64,000 bases of DNA from contig NZ_BCQP01000065.1 of assembly GCF_001552135.1 (NCBI RefSeq), forward strand, positions 1 to 64,000, read 5' to 3'. Below the pieces are notes generated by a model that did no database searches, was not told the origin of the DNA, and saw only the letters and a list, made by a program, of their open reading frames with translations. Each line of letters opens with the position of its first letter. The stretch's first letter is position 1. The position numbers were made by a program, and so were the translations under genes. The stretch comes from Actinomadura chibensis NBRC 106107. GTDB lineage: Bacteria > Actinomycetota > Actinomycetes > Streptosporangiales > Streptosporangiaceae. Positions 8,636 to 17,862 of this stretch are shown in pieces.

Positions 8636-8797
8636 ATGACGCACTCCACGGTTGAGCCCCTGACGGCCGTCGACGAGGACCCGTTCGAGCTGGACATTCG
8701 GGTCATCGAATCCACCGAGGCCGCATCGCTGATCAACCTGACCGACGACAACTGCGGCAGCTCCTGCCCCAACGCATGCGCAACCAACATGGGCTGA
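8636..8797 (+). CDS. FxLD-family lanthipeptide precursor
   Basis: This 53-residue peptide gene is easy to miss. The leader carries the FxLD signature (Phe17-Glu18-Leu19-Asp20 in DPFELDIRVIES), the recognition motif of this family. The C-terminal core has three cysteines (40, 44, 48) and hydroxy residues Thr36, Ser42, Ser43 and Thr50 that can be dehydrated to form lanthionine rings. Asp37-Asp38-Asn39 precede the first cysteine and could be the target of the isoaspartate-type methyltransferase encoded downstream. GGAAGG lies eight bases before ATG 8636. It is followed after 69 bases by the LanB gene. The leader cleavage site is not known. Confidence 0.88.
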   Translation: MTHSTVEPLTAVDEDPFELDIRVIESTEAASLINLTDDNCGSSCPNACATNMG

Positions 8798-8866
8798 TGT
8801 CCGCGGACGCCCTGGACGGTCAGGCCCTGAACGTCGGCAGTTGAGCCATTGAGGAATCGGGAAGCG

Positions 8867-11800
8867 ATGAGCGGTCGGCTGTACCGATGCGTCGAGCCGG
8901 TGTTCCTGCGAGCAGCCGCGTTTGGTGAGCTGCACGTGGCTCCCTGCCCGGATCTATCCGGCGACGCCCCTGAGCAGGTGGCCCAGTGGTTGACCTGGCT
9001 GCGTGACGTCTGGGCGAACGGTGCCGTTGCCGATGCGATCTCCTACGCCAGTCCGGCGCTCGCACAAGAGGTGCGATCGATTTCCGCAGCGGATACTCCC
9101 GACGTCCGGCGCGCGCGTCGGACGGTGTCGTCCGTGGCGCGGTACGTCATGCGCATGACCAGTCGGGCCACTCCTTTCGGATTGTTCGCCGGGGTGGCCA
9201 CGGCCTCGTTCGGCCAGACACTCGTCTGGCGCTGGGGAAGCGATCATCGCGCTGTGGCAAGCGTCAGCGGTGCGTGGTCAGCCAATTTGATCACCCGGTT
9301 GGAGTCATGCCCGGAGATCTTCCGGCGCCTCCGAGTCGTCGCAAATGATCTTTGTTTCTGGCGCGGTGACCGCCTGGTCGTGCCCTATCCGCCTCGAAGG
9401 CGCCATCCGGACGGCCCCGTCGCCGAGATCTCTGTCAGATGCACAACGGCGGTCCAGATGGCTGTTGAGGCCGCTCGATCACCGATTCGGTGCAGCGAGC
9501 TTGCCGCGAAGCTCGCGGTCGAGTTCCCTTCCACGTCGCTGCCGTCGATCGAAGCGATGCTCACCGATTTGGTGAAGCAGCACGTTCTGATCAGCAACCT
9601 CCGCCCACCGGCCACGGTCGTCGACGTGATCGGGCATCTGGTCGAGCAGCTCGAAGCCGCGCCGGTGGATGACATCCCGCAGGCTGTGGAGGTGCTCACC
9701 GAGCTGCGCGAGATCCGACGCGAGCTGGCGAGGCACAACGACGCGATCGGATCCGTCGTCGAGCGGCAAGCTCGCGCCAGCGTTGTGACCCGGATGAGGG
9801 AGCTCAGCGCAGATCCTGCCGCACCGATTGGCTTGGACCTGCATTTGAAATGCCGCGTCGTCCTGCCTCGCCGCGTCGCACAGGAGGCCGAGGCCGCTGT
9901 GTCGGCGCTCGCTCGGCTATCGGCCCACCCCTTCGGATCACCAGCCTGGCAGGCGTACCACACCCGCTTCTTCGAACGCTATGGAGTCGGCACGCTCGTC
10001 CCGGTCCTAGAACTGGTGAATCCAGATGTTGGGCTGGGGCTCCCGGCCGGATATCTGGGTGGCGCGCCCCAACTACGCCCAGCGATCTCGGCGCGCGATG
10101 AGCGGTTGCTGGCGTTGGCGCAGAGCGCCGTCCTCGATGGACGTCACGAGGTCGTTGTGGACGAGGACCTGCTTGGGCAACTCACGCCGAAGGTAACTCC
10201 GCGTTGGCCAGCACATCGGGAGATACGGTTCCAATTGCAGGCGGCGTCGGCTGCTGCGCTCAATGCGGGAGACTTCTCCCTGGTCGTGTCAGGCGTGTCC
10301 CGAGGGGCCGCAACCATGATCGGCCGGTTCGTCGGCTCGCTGAGCCGGACTGAACAAGCGTCGGTTAAGAGCATGCTCGGCGAGCTGCCGGTGGATGAGA
10401 CCGATGCGCTGGTGGCGCAGTTCTCCTTCGCTCCGCTGACAGAGGTTGCCGCGAACGTCAGCCGTGTCCCTGAACTGCTGCCCCATGTCGTCGGCCTCGG
10501 CGAACATCCGCCAGGGAACAGGCCGAGGATTCCTGTAGGCGACCTCGCGGTCGGTTGTGAAGGCGATCGGCTTTATCTGGCCTCTATGAGCCTGAAGCGG
10601 CGCGTCGAACCGGTAGTGCCGCATGCTCTCGACCTGTCGACGCACGCTCCGCCGGTCGCTCGCTTCCTGGCCGAGATCGGTAACGCGCAATCCGCCGTCC
10701 TCACCGGCTTCGACTGGGGCGCGGCGAACCACCTGCCGTTCCTGCCGCGGCTCCGATACGGGCGTGCGGTCCTTACCTCGGCCCGCTGGGTTCTGGACGC
10801 GGCGGACGTTCCAAGCAGAGACGCCTCGTGGTCCCAGTGGGACGACGCCTTTCAGAAGTGGCGGGCCTCTCGACGGCTACCGAACGCCGTCTTGCTGGTC
10901 CGAGGGGATCGCCGTCTGAGGCTGGACCTCTCTGACCGAGGTCAGCTCGCACTGCTTCGCGCGAACGTAACTCCGGAGCGGAAGGTCGTCCTGGAAGAGG
11001 CTGTAGAGGACGATGGCCACGGGTGGTGCGGCGGACGGGCCCACGAGATCGTCGTCCAGATGGCGCGCGTCCAGAGCCCGGATGTGCATCGCCCGGTCGG
11101 CATGCAGATGGCCCGCCGAGGCGATGGGCACCTACCCGGGGCATCGCCCTGGTTGTTCGTCAAGCTCTACGGGTCTCCGGAGCGCCAAACAGAGCTGCTC
11201 ACCCGTCACTTTCCCGATCTCCTTGCGGCGTGGAGTGCGGAGCCTCGCTGGTGGTTTGTCCGCTACCGCGACCCGGAGCCGCACATTCGTCTCAGGATCG
11301 CCTTGGCGGACTCGATGGAGTTCGGGATAGCTGCTGCTCGCGTTGGTTCATGGGCCCAGCGTCTGCGGAGATCGGCGCTCCTACGCGACGTTCAAATCAC
11401 TACGTATTACCCGGAGACCGGACGCTGGGGGAACGGGCTGCTGATGGCAGCGGCCGAAGAGGTGTTCAGCGCAGATTCGCGCGCGGTAACGGCCCAACTG
11501 GGTGAAGGGACCGAGCTCCACAGCCAGACGCTCTCAGCAGCACAGTTCCTCGCGATGGCCATCGCCTTCAAAGGGACTGCCGAGCTCGGGGTGTCGTGGG
11601 CGACGCAGTACGTGGCGGTCGACGCATCAGAGCCGATACCGCGGGACCTCCTGAACGAGGCTGTGCGCCTTGCCGACCCAACGAACGACTGGATCAGCTT
11701 GCGCTCGCTCTCCGGCGGCCAAGCCATCGTGGACGCATGGAGGCTTCGCGACCAGGCATTAGCCTCGTACGGAGACCTTCTCAGTGGAAGCGAAAGCACC

Positions 11801-11947
11801 GACTCTGACGCCGTCCTCGCTTCTCTCCTGCACGCGCACCATATGCGGGCCATAGGGCCCGACTCGGCCAGTGAGCGCATCTGCCTTCGTCTCGCCCGCG
11901 CCGCCGCTCAGGCGTGGACGGCCCAGCGTATGAGTGAGCAGGCATGA
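8867..11947 (+). CDS. lanB: Class I lanthipeptide dehydratase, full length (LanB)
   Basis: The protein has 1026 residues and both LanB halves. The N-terminal glutamylation domain uses glutamyl-tRNA to activate Ser/Thr side chains; it includes SRATPFGLFAGVATASFG and, further in, FFERYGVGTLVPVLELVNP. The C-terminal elimination domain (from about residue 760) starts with SPWLFVKLYGSPERQTELL and has WWFVRYRDPEPHIRLRI and HAHHMRAIG, where family members keep catalytic Arg and His residues. ATG 8867 is chosen over an upstream TTG at 8849 in the same frame. The stop overlaps the lanC start by four bases. The substrate is inferred to be the FxLD peptide immediately upstream. Confidence 0.92.
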   Translation: MSGRLYRCVEPVFLRAAAFGELHVAPCPDLSGDAPEQVAQWLTWLRDVWANGAVADAISYASPALAQEVRSISAADTPDVRRARRTVSSVARYVMRMTSRATPFGLFAGVATASFGQTLVWRWGSDHRAVASVSGAWSANLITRLESCPEIFRRLRVVANDLCFWRGDRLVVPYPPRRRHPDGPVAEISVRCTTAVQMAVEAARSPIRCSELAAKLAVEFPSTSLPSIEAMLTDLVKQHVLISNLRPPATVVDVIGHLVEQLEAAPVDDIPQAVEVLTELREIRRELARHNDAIGSVVERQARASVVTRMRELSADPAAPIGLDLHLKCRVVLPRRVAQEAEAAVSALARLSAHPFGSPAWQAYHTRFFERYGVGTLVPVLELVNPDVGLGLPAGYLGGAPQLRPAISARDERLLALAQSAVLDGRHEVVVDEDLLGQLTPKVTPRWPAHREIRFQLQAASAAALNAGDFSLVVSGVSRGAATMIGRFVGSLSRTEQASVKSMLGELPVDETDALVAQFSFAPLTEVAANVSRVPELLPHVVGLGEHPPGNRPRIPVGDLAVGCEGDRLYLASMSLKRRVEPVVPHALDLSTHAPPVARFLAEIGNAQSAVLTGFDWGAANHLPFLPRLRYGRAVLTSARWVLDAADVPSRDASWSQWDDAFQKWRASRRLPNAVLLVRGDRRLRLDLSDRGQLALLRANVTPERKVVLEEAVEDDGHGWCGGRAHEIVVQMARVQSPDVHRPVGMQMARRGDGHLPGASPWLFVKLYGSPERQTELLTRHFPDLLAAWSAEPRWWFVRYRDPEPHIRLRIALADSMEFGIAAARVGSWAQRLRRSALLRDVQITTYYPETGRWGNGLLMAAAEEVFSADSRAVTAQLGEGTELHSQTLSAAQFLAMAIAFKGTAELGVSWATQYVAVDASEPIPRDLLNEAVRLADPTNDWISLRSLSGGQAIVDAWRLRDQALASYGDLLSGSESTDSDAVLASLLHAHHMRAIGPDSASERICLRLARAAAQAWTAQRMSEQA

Positions 11948-13203
11948 CGCCGCTGGACCGGGAAACGGCTGGGGCCATCGCTGACCGCCTCGCCGAGCGA
12001 CTGGCCTCACCTTGTGATGTGCGGGCCATGGAACTCCGGGATGCATGGTGGCCGCAATCCCTCGCGGTCGGCGCGGCGGGTATCGCGTTGCTGCATATCG
12101 AGCGTGCTCACGCGGGCCTTGGACCGTGGGAGCGGGTGCATGAATGGCTGGTCGTAGCAACAGCCGACGGAGTGAGCGCAGGGAAAGATGCCCATCTCCA
12201 CTACGGGGCGCCAGCCCTCGCATTCGCCTTGCAGGCGGCCAGCGGTGGACGGGGACGCTATGGCCGTGCCCTGGACGTCCTCGATAACCACATCGATGCG
12301 GAGACGTCCTGCCGCTTGGCCGCCGCCCACACGCGAATGGACGTGGGCGAGCTTCCCTTGCTGGCCGAATTCGATGCCATCCGTGGTCTGGTCGGCATCG
12401 GTGCATACCTGCGGCACCGCGGGCCAGAGAGTCGGCTGCTCCGTGACATCCTGCTCTACCTCGTCCGGCTCACCGAGCCCGTCGAAGTTGACGGCGAACT
12501 GCTTCCGGGGTGGTGGGCCACCGTCGCGCCCTCGGGACGCCTTTCGGATGAATTTCCCGGAGGTCACGCGAACACCGGCATGGCCCATGGGATCGCCGGT
12601 CCGCTCGCCTTGCTCGCGCTGACGGCGGTCGACGGCGTGGCGGTTGACGGCCAACTCACCGCCATCGCGCGTATCTGCGCGTGGCTCGACCGGTGGCGAC
12701 AAGACGGCGGCTCCGCATCCTGGTGGCCGTATTGGATCACCCGCGCCCAACTTCGCGGCGACGAGCCGGTTCCGTCGAGGCCGTCCCGCCCGTCATGGTG
12801 TTACGGAACCGGAGGCGTTGCGCGCGCCCAGCAGCTCGCGGGACTCGCACTCGGCGACGACGATCGGCGCCAGATCGCCGAGAACGCCCTGCTCGGCGCG
12901 ATTACCGATCAGCACCAGCAGGGCTTGATCGTCGACTCGTCCCTTTGCCATGGGCATGCGGGCCTTCAGCAGATCGCTGTCCGGTGCGCCGCCGATGCAG
13001 ACGTTCGCATGTCGGCATCACTGGTGCGTCCGCTGCTCGGGCTTGAACCCGATGCCGAGCACTGGGTCACGCATCTCGTACGACCGCCCGGCGGGCGCCT
13101 TGGATTCCTCGAAGGGGCGGCGGGCGTCGCGCTGGCGCTCCACACGGCCTGTTCCGATTCGCCACCTATATCTGGTTGGGACTCATGCCTACTGATTGCC
13201 TGA
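11944..13203 (+). CDS. lanC: Lanthionine cyclase (LanC)
   Basis: This 419-residue zinc enzyme adds cysteine thiols to dehydrated residues to close thioether rings. Its zinc ligands are visible: Cys286 in WCYGTGG and Cys335-His336 in LCHGHAG. GGHANTGMAHGIAG near residue 207 is the other conserved LanC glycine-rich block, with a catalytic-site His. Repeated inner-helix motifs (GAAGIALLHIE, GAAGVALALHT at the C-terminus) fit the alpha-toroid fold. The ATG overlaps the lanB stop. The C-terminus overlaps the next gene by 19 bases, so the whole set is one translationally coupled operon. Confidence 0.92.
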   Translation: MTPLDRETAGAIADRLAERLASPCDVRAMELRDAWWPQSLAVGAAGIALLHIERAHAGLGPWERVHEWLVVATADGVSAGKDAHLHYGAPALAFALQAASGGRGRYGRALDVLDNHIDAETSCRLAAAHTRMDVGELPLLAEFDAIRGLVGIGAYLRHRGPESRLLRDILLYLVRLTEPVEVDGELLPGWWATVAPSGRLSDEFPGGHANTGMAHGIAGPLALLALTAVDGVAVDGQLTAIARICAWLDRWRQDGGSASWWPYWITRAQLRGDEPVPSRPSRPSWCYGTGGVARAQQLAGLALGDDDRRQIAENALLGAITDQHQQGLIVDSSLCHGHAGLQQIAVRCAADADVRMSASLVRPLLGLEPDAEHWVTHLVRPPGGRLGFLEGAAGVALALHTACSDSPPISGWDSCLLIA

Positions 13204-15329
13204 TCGGGCCTTGCGTGGACACCGGCGACTGGCCGCAGATTCTGATCGATTTTCCCGACCGAAGCGTCGCTGAGGACACTGCGGCGAACCTCCTAGGGCC
13301 CGCGCTGGCCGATGCGGAGAAGAAGGGCTTGATCAGCCGATGGTTCTTCGTCAGGAAGTCCCCCACTTGGCGGCTCCGGTACGTCCCCACCGACGGCTCC
13401 GCCCAGCGGTATCTCGCCCGCGTCCTGGACCGTGCGTCGTTCGAGGGGCGGCCCATCGACTGGAGGATCGGCATCTACGAGCCCGAGACGGCAGCGTTCG
13501 GAGGCGCGGCAGGCATGCGGGTCGCCCATGACCTGTTTCATCGCGACAGCCGCCACGTCCTCCGGCATCTCGGCCGACCGTCGAGCACATGGTCGCTCGG
13601 CCGCCGCGAACTCGGAGTCCTGCTGTGCAGCGTGCTCATGCGTTCCGCGGGACAAGACTGGTTCGAGCAAGGCGACGTGTGGACGCGCGTCGCGAGGCAT
13701 CGCCGGGGAGAACTCGATCGGCGCCTTTCCCCGCGCCTGAGATCGGCCGTGCACAAGCTCATGATCGTCGACGTTGGCCCGTCCAGCAGGCTCGTCAACG
13801 GCGGTCCTCTCGCCGACCTTGCCGCCTGGGTCTGGGACTTCGAGCAAGCGGGCCGACGGCTGGGCGACCTCGTCACGCGCGGACAGCTCGAACGCGGACT
13901 GCGAGCTGTCCTGGCCCACCACGTGATCTTCCACTGGAATCGCCTCGGCCTTCCCTACGCCGATCAGCACGCGCTGGCCAAACTGACAAGCGAGGTAGTC
14001 ATGGGACCTGTTCACGACGGCGCGCCACCACAAGCAATAGGTGGCGCCGCCCCTAGCGTCCCGACAATGGAGACCAGGACCAGCCACGCGCCCGACGCGA
14101 CCGAGACCTCCGCGCGCCTACGCAACGCGCTCGTCGACCAGCTGCGCGAGGACGGGACGGTACATAGCGAGCGAGTCGAGGCCGCGCTCCGCGCCGTTCC
14201 CCGGCACGTATTCGTACCGGACGTTCCGCTGGAACAGGCTTACGCCGATGAGGCCGTCTACACCAAGCACGACGGTGCGGGCGTCTCGATCAGTGCCGCG
14301 TCCCAGCCGACGATCGTCGCGATGATGCTGGAGCAGCTCCAAGCGGAGCCTGGTCAGCGGGTGCTCGAACTCGGGGCGGGGACTGGGTACAACGCTGCCC
14401 TCCTCGCCCGGCTTGTGGGCGAGGAGGGCCACGTCACCACGATCGACGTGGATGAAGACCTGGTCACCGGTGCCCGTGTCGGCCTGGCGGCCGCCGGAGC
14501 CGGAAACGTCCGTGTCCTGCTCGCCGACGGCGCACTCGGGCATGTCGACGGGGCGCCCTACGACCGGATCATCGCCACCGTCGGAGCTGGCGACGTACCC
14601 CTGCCCTGGCTGGACCAGCTTGCCATCGGTGGTCGACTCGTTATCCCCCTACGGCTCCGCGGCAGCGTCTCCCGTTCGATCGCCTTCGAACGCGAGAACG
14701 GCGGACGCTGGTGCAGCCGTACAAGTTCGCTCTGCACGTTCATGCCTCTGCGCGGCATCGCCGATGACGCACGGCGCATCATCTCCTTGAACGCCGACAA
14801 CACGGTGAGCCTGCACGTCAACCGAGAGCAGGCGGTGGATCCGGCTCTGCTCGACGGTGTTCTGGAAACGCCGGGCAGCGAGGTCTGGACGGGAGTGCTG
14901 TTCAGGGCGGACGAGTCCTTCGAGTGGCTCGATCTCTGGCTCGCATGCGTTATGGAAAACACCCTCAGCCGGATGCCGACCGACCGTACGGCGGTTGATC
15001 AAGGACTCGTTCGTCCGCAGTTCTCCTGGGGCGCCATGGCGGTGGTGGACAAGGGCGATCTCGCCTACCTCACGCTGCGCCCGCAGAATGCCGGTCTCGG
15101 AAGCGGCGGTCGCCGGATGTACGAGGTCGGTGTGATCGGCCACGGTCCGACCGGCGACGCCCTGACCGACCGCGTCGCGAACGCCGTCCGAGTCTGGGAT
15201 GAGGACTACCGGTCCCGGCGCGTCATGTTCAAAGCACAGCGGACAGAAGCAGCGGTAGCACTCGAGCCGGTGTCCGGCAGATTCGACTTCGACCGTCCGA
15301 ACACACGTCTCTCCATCATCTGGCAGTGA
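13185..15329 (+). CDS. Fusion of thiopeptide-type (LanB elimination-like) domain and FxLD-system isoaspartate-type methyltransferase
   Basis: The protein has 714 residues and two parts. Residues 1-270 resemble a stand-alone LanB C-terminal or thiopeptide-type bacteriocin domain: DWPQILIDFP, WFFVRKSPTWRLRYVP, a middle DWRIGIYEPE and a C-terminal HHVIFHWNRLGLP. Residues 310-714 resemble protein-L-isoaspartate O-methyltransferase and the FxLD-system methyltransferase family, with the entry motif RHVFVPDVPLEQAYADEAVYTK, the SAM-binding VLELGAGTGYNAALLARL (394-410) and IIATVGAGDVPLPWLDQL. Family knowledge suggests methylation of an Asp in the modified peptide, leading to aspartimide or isoaspartate; the target here is inferred. 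The start is ATG 13185 inside the lanC end. Confidence 0.85.
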   Translation: MPTDCLIGPCVDTGDWPQILIDFPDRSVAEDTAANLLGPALADAEKKGLISRWFFVRKSPTWRLRYVPTDGSAQRYLARVLDRASFEGRPIDWRIGIYEPETAAFGGAAGMRVAHDLFHRDSRHVLRHLGRPSSTWSLGRRELGVLLCSVLMRSAGQDWFEQGDVWTRVARHRRGELDRRLSPRLRSAVHKLMIVDVGPSSRLVNGGPLADLAAWVWDFEQAGRRLGDLVTRGQLERGLRAVLAHHVIFHWNRLGLPYADQHALAKLTSEVVMGPVHDGAPPQAIGGAAPSVPTMETRTSHAPDATETSARLRNALVDQLREDGTVHSERVEAALRAVPRHVFVPDVPLEQAYADEAVYTKHDGAGVSISAASQPTIVAMMLEQLQAEPGQRVLELGAGTGYNAALLARLVGEEGHVTTIDVDEDLVTGARVGLAAAGAGNVRVLLADGALGHVDGAPYDRIIATVGAGDVPLPWLDQLAIGGRLVIPLRLRGSVSRSIAFERENGGRWCSRTSSLCTFMPLRGIADDARRIISLNADNTVSLHVNREQAVDPALLDGVLETPGSEVWTGVLFRADESFEWLDLWLACVMENTLSRMPTDRTAVDQGLVRPQFSWGAMAVVDKGDLAYLTLRPQNAGLGSGGRRMYEVGVIGHGPTGDALTDRVANAVRVWDEDYRSRRVMFKAQRTEAAVALEPVSGRFDFDRPNTRLSIIWQ

Positions 15330-16468
15330 CACCGGAGGCTCTGGGCAAGGTGGCCCGGCGGTTCCCCTTGGTCGCCCGTGCGAGGCCGCCCTGCCGACCG
15401 CTCGACGAGCGCATCCGGGAGATCACGGACCTCGCGCAAGCCGCCGCTGCCTCCTCGGTGGCCGATATCGATCGGCTAGCGATGGCGGCTTCGGCGCAGA
15501 ACAAGGCTGCCCTGATCGCCAGTGACTGCGGCTTGCCCAAGCTTGCCGCTTCGCTCTGCCGGCGACAGGTCGAGCCCTACCTACGCAGTCGGCCCCTGTG
15601 CGCGCGGGCGGCGCGGTACGCGCTTGAACCTCTGATCAACCTGGCGCGCCTCCGCGTCCGAGCTGGTGCTGCCGAGTCAGCGTTTGGCCAGCTTGAAGAG
15701 CTGTTCCGAGCCGTTCGGACGAAGGGCTCCGTGTCGGTCGACGGGCGGGAGGTGCGGCTCGGCGCCCTGACGACGTCCGTCGAGGAACACGACGAATTGT
15801 GCCGGTGGCTGTGGGGCGTCCTGCTCGCCGACGGTGTCCGGGCCTTCGCCGCCGTGAACCAGTGGGAGCGGGCAGCCGAGTTCGCCCATCGGTACAGCGG
15901 TGCTGGCGTTCGGCTCCTGGACGGGAGGCAGGCCGTCATCATCGCCTGTGCCCTCACCAAGGAGCCCAAGGCGGCATTGGAGCTCGTCGATCAGTGCACC
16001 GCCTCGGAGGCCTGGGAGCAGGTCGTTGCCGCATGTCTGAGGGCCTTCTGCCTCCGTGCCGCTGGGCGCCTTCCGAGCAGTGCGGAAACGACCAGTGTTA
16101 CGAATTACCTGGACTCGGATCCCGAACCTGGGCTTGCGGCCTTCCGGGCCCGTCTCACCCTCACCGCCCTAGATCTCTCTGGCGCCCTGGACAACGATGA
16201 CGGCGGTTCGATACTTCACAGGCTAGTCAACGAAGCCCTCGCCGTAGAGGACGGATACGTTGCCCGAGACCTCCTGGGGCACCTGGTACTCAGAGATAAG
16301 TTGACCAGGACGCAAGAGAATCATCTCGCCTCGGTAGTGCAGTCTGCCGCTCTTGGTAGAGGCTCTATTCCGGAACAGCTCCATATCGAGCTGGCGGCCG
16401 CAGTTGAGAAGAGTGAGAATATCGCGGTGAAACTTCTGAATGACGGTCCGGAAGTCCGGCGCACCTGA
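15326..16468 (+). CDS. Helical protein of unknown function at the end of the lanthipeptide operon
   Basis: This 380-residue protein was not assigned to a known enzyme family. GTG 15326 overlaps the preceding stop (GTGA), so it belongs to the lanthipeptide operon. The sequence is strongly alpha-helical with repeat-like pairs (ALEPLINLARLRVRAGAAESAF, EWAAEF-type segments) resembling TPR scaffolds, and it has no signal peptide or membrane span. No transporter or protease is present in the operon, so this protein is not an obvious export component; a scaffold or regulatory role is a guess. The final third is less compositionally biased (GC falls) but remains open. Confidence 0.65.
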   Translation: MTPEALGKVARRFPLVARARPPCRPLDERIREITDLAQAAAASSVADIDRLAMAASAQNKAALIASDCGLPKLAASLCRRQVEPYLRSRPLCARAARYALEPLINLARLRVRAGAAESAFGQLEELFRAVRTKGSVSVDGREVRLGALTTSVEEHDELCRWLWGVLLADGVRAFAAVNQWERAAEFAHRYSGAGVRLLDGRQAVIIACALTKEPKAALELVDQCTASEAWEQVVAACLRAFCLRAAGRLPSSAETTSVTNYLDSDPEPGLAAFRARLTLTALDLSGALDNDDGGSILHRLVNEALAVEDGYVARDLLGHLVLRDKLTRTQENHLASVVQSAALGRGSIPEQLHIELAAAVEKSENIAVKLLNDGPEVRRT

Positions 16469-16616
16469 ACAGAGCTGGCCCGCCTGAGAAGCTCTTACCA
16501 TCCGTTGCGGAGTCGGCACTTGACGCGGCGTGAGAGGTGCTCATTAATTGACCCGTTCATCATGTCATTCGGGATCGCGCTACGTAAATGGCGTGACCGG
16601 AGAAAGGAACGGGGAA

Positions 16617-17108
16617 GTGAAGAACAGAGGCCAAGGGCTGAGTTCCCCAGGCGAGTGGCTGTGGGGTTCTGAGCCGATGCGGTGGCGTCGGGTCTACCCG
16701 GGCCGTGCGGATCAGGTGGGGGTCGCGCGGGTGTTCGCGGCGACACTGTTCGAAGGGACGGGGCGCGAAGAGGACGTCGCGGTTGTGGTCGCCGAGCTGG
16801 CCACCAACGCGGTGCGGCACTCACGGTCCGGACGCGACCGGGGCTGGTTCGGCCTGGAGGTCACGATGGCCGAGATCGCGTACGTCGCCGTGACCGACAT
16901 GGGCGGGGGTTGTGTGCCCGCCATTCGTTCGGAGAAGCCCGGATGCACGCCGCATGAGAGCGGCTACGGCCTGCTCGCGGTGTCCAAGTTGGCGCTGACG
17001 ATGGGAATCCGCGGCAGCGCCGTCGAGGGTTTCACCGTCTGGGCCGACATGGATCTGCGCCGTCTGGCCCAGACCCGTCCGGTCCAGCAGGTCACGCAGG
17101 TCTCATAG
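16617..17108 (+). CDS. HATPase regulator (RsbW-like), second copy in window
   Basis: The protein has 163 residues with GHKL motifs VAELATNAVRHS (N box), TDMGGGCVP (G1) and HESGYGLLAVSKLA (G2). It lacks other domains, so it falls in the same stand-alone anti-sigma class as the gene at 5766. AAAGGA at 16603-16608 is eight bases before GTG 16617, which I take as the start; ATG 16678 is a shorter option. It lies 148 bases downstream of the lanthipeptide operon and ends directly at a strong stem-loop, so it closes this block. The partner sigma factor is not identified. Confidence 0.72.
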   Translation: MKNRGQGLSSPGEWLWGSEPMRWRRVYPGRADQVGVARVFAATLFEGTGREEDVAVVVAELATNAVRHSRSGRDRGWFGLEVTMAEIAYVAVTDMGGGCVPAIRSEKPGCTPHESGYGLLAVSKLALTMGIRGSAVEGFTVWADMDLRRLAQTRPVQQVTQVS

Positions 17109-17143
17109 GAGGGCCCAGCCTGTCGCTACCAGGCTGGCCCCTC
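17109..17143. terminator. Stem-loop terminator after the HATPase gene
   Basis: Arms at 17109-17122 and 17130-17143 pair almost perfectly (GAGGGCCCAGCCTG with CAGGCTGGCCCCTC) around a 7-base loop. The hairpin begins at the base after the stop codon. No U-tract is present, as is usual in high-GC actinomycetes. Confidence 0.7.
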
Positions 17144-17862
17144 GCGACCAGAGTAGAGGAGGCTGACCACGTCAAGGCCCCTGTCCATGAGTCCATGGGC
17201 AGGGACCTTGACGTGTGTCGTTCGGTAGGGCGACGCCTTCGGGCCTTCTCCTCGCTATTCCTCTCGGGCTTCTTTTCGGGGTTCTTCCTATGAACAGAAG
17301 ATGCCGCTGGCAGTGTCTGACCAGGTCACCGCGGGTAGCGCATATTCTGTTCGTGGCCCCGACTCGTCACCAGAACGACCCCTGGTAATAGCTTGCGAGT
17401 CTGAAAGGGTTTCACCTTCTTGGTCTACTGCTAACCCCAATCGATACAGCTCCTCCTATTGATTGATCTAGAGAACTGGTCCGTTCACTGCGGCCTTGGC
17501 TTGAGTTCGTATCGGAGGTTCGAGGTCCCCGTCACCCCGGATGAGTGAGGCGTAGGGCCGCGCGCATGAATCTCCCATGAGGTGCCTAGCGACTCGGGGG
17601 ACCGGCACCTTTTGCCCGGCCACCCTTCAAAGAGAGGTGCCACTGGCAAGCCTTTCAGTGATAAATCGATGAAAATCAAGTTTACCGGCAGGTGGGTTTG
17701 GCGATGCAGGGCGCGATTGGTTAGCCAGGCCAGCCGTTGAGGTGAATAAAAATGTGGGCGGAGATGCTTGCCTGGTGGTGTGGCATCGAGAAATGGTCGA
17801 GCTCCCGATGAAGGGAACGGCACCGAAAATCCGGTCGCCGATCACATCGAATGGGAGACGCA
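17144..17862. other. Long non-coding stretch between lanthipeptide block and conjugative module
   Basis: About 720 bases contain no convincing gene. It holds a second hairpin (17171-17212), then DNA of clearly lower GC than its neighbours (17,260-17,760). Frames open here lack codon bias. It probably contains the promoter of the gene at 17863 and may mark a junction between two acquired blocks. Confidence 0.6.
17171..17212. terminator. Second stem-loop terminator
   Basis: Two 19-base arms (17171-17189 and 17194-17212) pair at 17 of 19 positions around a 4-base loop. The outer part is GTCAAGG/CCTTGAC. Together with the hairpin at 17109 it forms a tandem terminator. Confidence 0.75.

Noticed and set aside
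17505..17545. Short GGTTCGAGG segment like a tRNA T-arm, possible att remnant
   Set aside because: No acceptor stem or pairing partner was found and it does not match tRNA-Lys at 47319.
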